Source: Spirochaetaceae bacterium
Lineage (GTDB): Bacteria > Spirochaetota > Spirochaetia > Treponematales > Breznakiellaceae
Reading direction: 5' to 3'
DNA: 6,147 nt
Assembly: GCA_031256815.1 (NCBI GenBank)
Contig: JAIRPU010000014.1
Location: 1-6,147 of the forward strand
Each line of letters opens with the position of its first letter. Position 1 is the stretch's first letter. A program made the translations under genes and the position numbers. Below, piece after piece: positions 5,757 through 6,147 of the stretch. A model generated the notes under the pieces. It had not been told where the DNA came from and did no database searches. It worked only from the letters and a program-made list of their open reading frames with translations.

Positions 5757-5762
5757 ACCTCC
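5757..5762 (-). promoter_or_regulatory. Strong ribosome binding site (GGAGGT) deciding the start
   Basis: The minus-strand GGAGGT is complementary to 5757-5762 and sits four bases before the ATG at 5752-5750. It is the best Shine-Dalgarno in the window and argues against the upstream ATG at 5818. Confidence 0.8.
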
Positions 5763-5769
5763 GTAATAA

Positions 5770-5789
5770 ACTTTGTTTTTGTACAAAGT
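5770..5789 (-). repeat. 7-bp inverted repeat in the lipoprotein 5' leader
   Basis: ACTTTGT (5770-5776) pairs with ACAAAGT (5783-5789) around a 6-base loop, just upstream of the ribosome binding site at 5757-5762. It could be an operator or a leader hairpin; nothing in the sequence decides between them. Confidence 0.4.
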
Positions 5790-5793
5790 CTCT

Positions 5794-5838
5794 TATACAT
5801 GGCAGGCGCGTTTTCCATACTGTTGCCTGCCGTGTATA
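5794..5838. repeat. Long inverted repeat (14 bp arms, one mismatch)
   Basis: Bases 5794-5807 (ending GGCAGGC) pair with 5825-5838 (starting GCCTGCC) over 14 positions with one T-G mismatch, around a 17-base loop. It spans the region where the promoter of the minus-strand lipoprotein gene should be. Confidence 0.8.
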
Positions 5839-6030
5839 GTTTTTGCCTTTATGAAGGCGCAATATAACCGCTCACAAGAGCGGCAGCCGGCTGTAATGTC
5901 AACGACGCAGCAGGCTGTTTTCATTTAAAATTATAATCACGCTAAAAGCGTTGTAGCAAGAAAATTAGTTGTTATATATGACAAATGTAATGGGAATGGC
6001 GGCTAAAAGACCGTATATGCAGGGCCATAA
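5839..6030. other. Gene-free spacer with several short hairpins
   Basis: No credible gene is seen. Short perfect inverted repeats are GCCTT/AAGGC (5845-5858), CCGCTC-ACAA-GAGCGG (5868-5883), the 10-base palindrome CAGCCGGCTG (5884-5893) and ACGCT-AAA-AGCGT (5939-5951). An ATG at 5978 opens 43 codons that run out of frame into the methylase fragment and end at a TAG; I do not support it as a gene. Confidence 0.5.
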
Positions 6031-6147
6031 GGAGATCTGGTTCTTGACGCATATTGCGGCTGCGGAACAACTGTATCCGTTGCACAGCAAACAGGCCGCG
6101 CATGGATAGGAATAGATATAACCTACCACAGTATCAGTTTAATTTTA
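6031..6147 (+). pseudogene. Fragment of an N6/N4 DNA methyltransferase (SAM-binding motif), runs off the right edge
   Basis: In the frame 6031-6147 the 39 codons read G-D-L-V-L-D-A-Y-C-G-C-G-T-T, then a helix, then GRAWIGIDIT. This is the motif I (FxGxG-type, SAM binding) segment plus the following strand of N-4/N-6 DNA methylases of the type where DPFCGCGTT and GRKWIGIDIT are typical. The codon directly before it is TAA (6028-6030), another in-frame stop lies at 6004-6006, no ATG or GTG start is in frame, and the usual upstream region (catalytic DPPY and the TQKP-type block) is absent in all frames. I therefore read it as a 5'-truncated remnant. It stays open to the window edge, so its 3' extent is unknown. 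The recognition sequence and role (restriction or orphan) cannot be told. Confidence 0.75.

Noticed and set aside
5753..5818. Longer N-terminus for the minus-strand lipoprotein, starting at 5818
   Set aside because: It would put 22 extra residues before the signal peptide and translate through the GGAGGT ribosome binding site and the 5770-5789 inverted repeat. The ATG at 5752 has the ideal site.
5978..6109. A 43-codon ORF starting at ATG 5978
   Set aside because: It has no ribosome binding site, ends within the methylase fragment out of its frame, and its product resembles nothing I know, whereas the overlapping frame carries a clear methylase motif.

Overview
The window looks like a piece of a spirochaete chromosome, most likely Treponema or a close relative from a gut-type habitat. 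This is inference: there are two small lipoproteins with relaxed lipoboxes, an Rpn-type nuclease tail, a compact Bacteroidetes-like ParE, and AT-leaning genes separated by unusually GC-rich, palindrome-rich spacers. No single marker proves the genus.

Left part (1-1160). The C-terminal end of an Rpn/PD-(D/E)XK transposase-nuclease family protein, with an eight-unit tetrapeptide repeat, enters from the left edge. A 230-base spacer with a GC-rich core follows, then a complete gene for a 173-residue lipoprotein of unknown function. Just after it lies a 68-base degraded copy of the first codons of the lysA gene found further downstream.

Middle spacer (about 1159-1800). I see no credible gene here. 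It is a GC-rich array of about a dozen inverted repeats, several of them perfect 13-14 bp stems with 3-base loops and nearly back to back. Two modules share hairpin geometry (13-3-13) and a 22-base 3' flank, but their stems have unrelated sequences. This is the most unusual part of the window. The array is bracketed by the dead lysA fragment on the left and the intact lysA on the right. A good promoter (TTGACC-17-TAATAT) sits so close to the lysA ATG that the mRNA may be leaderless.

Right part (1841-6147). A PLP-dependent diaminopimelate decarboxylase-like gene (lysA) and a ParE/GyrB-type topoisomerase gene (parE) follow each other on the plus strand, 29 bases apart and both without a recognisable Shine-Dalgarno. 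No parC is visible. On the opposite strand are a tRNA-His(GTG) gene with its own promoter and a second lipoprotein gene with a strong ribosome binding site, a likely terminator, and a cluster of inverted repeats upstream. The right edge holds a plus-strand fragment of a DNA methyltransferase, with the SAM-binding motif. It has an in-frame stop immediately before it and no start codon, so it is probably a decayed gene.

The genes do not form one pathway. lysA (lysine synthesis), parE (chromosome decatenation) and tRNA-His are housekeeping. The flanking lipoproteins, the Rpn tail, the methylase remnant and the duplicated lysA fragment point to a locus with repeated rearrangement.
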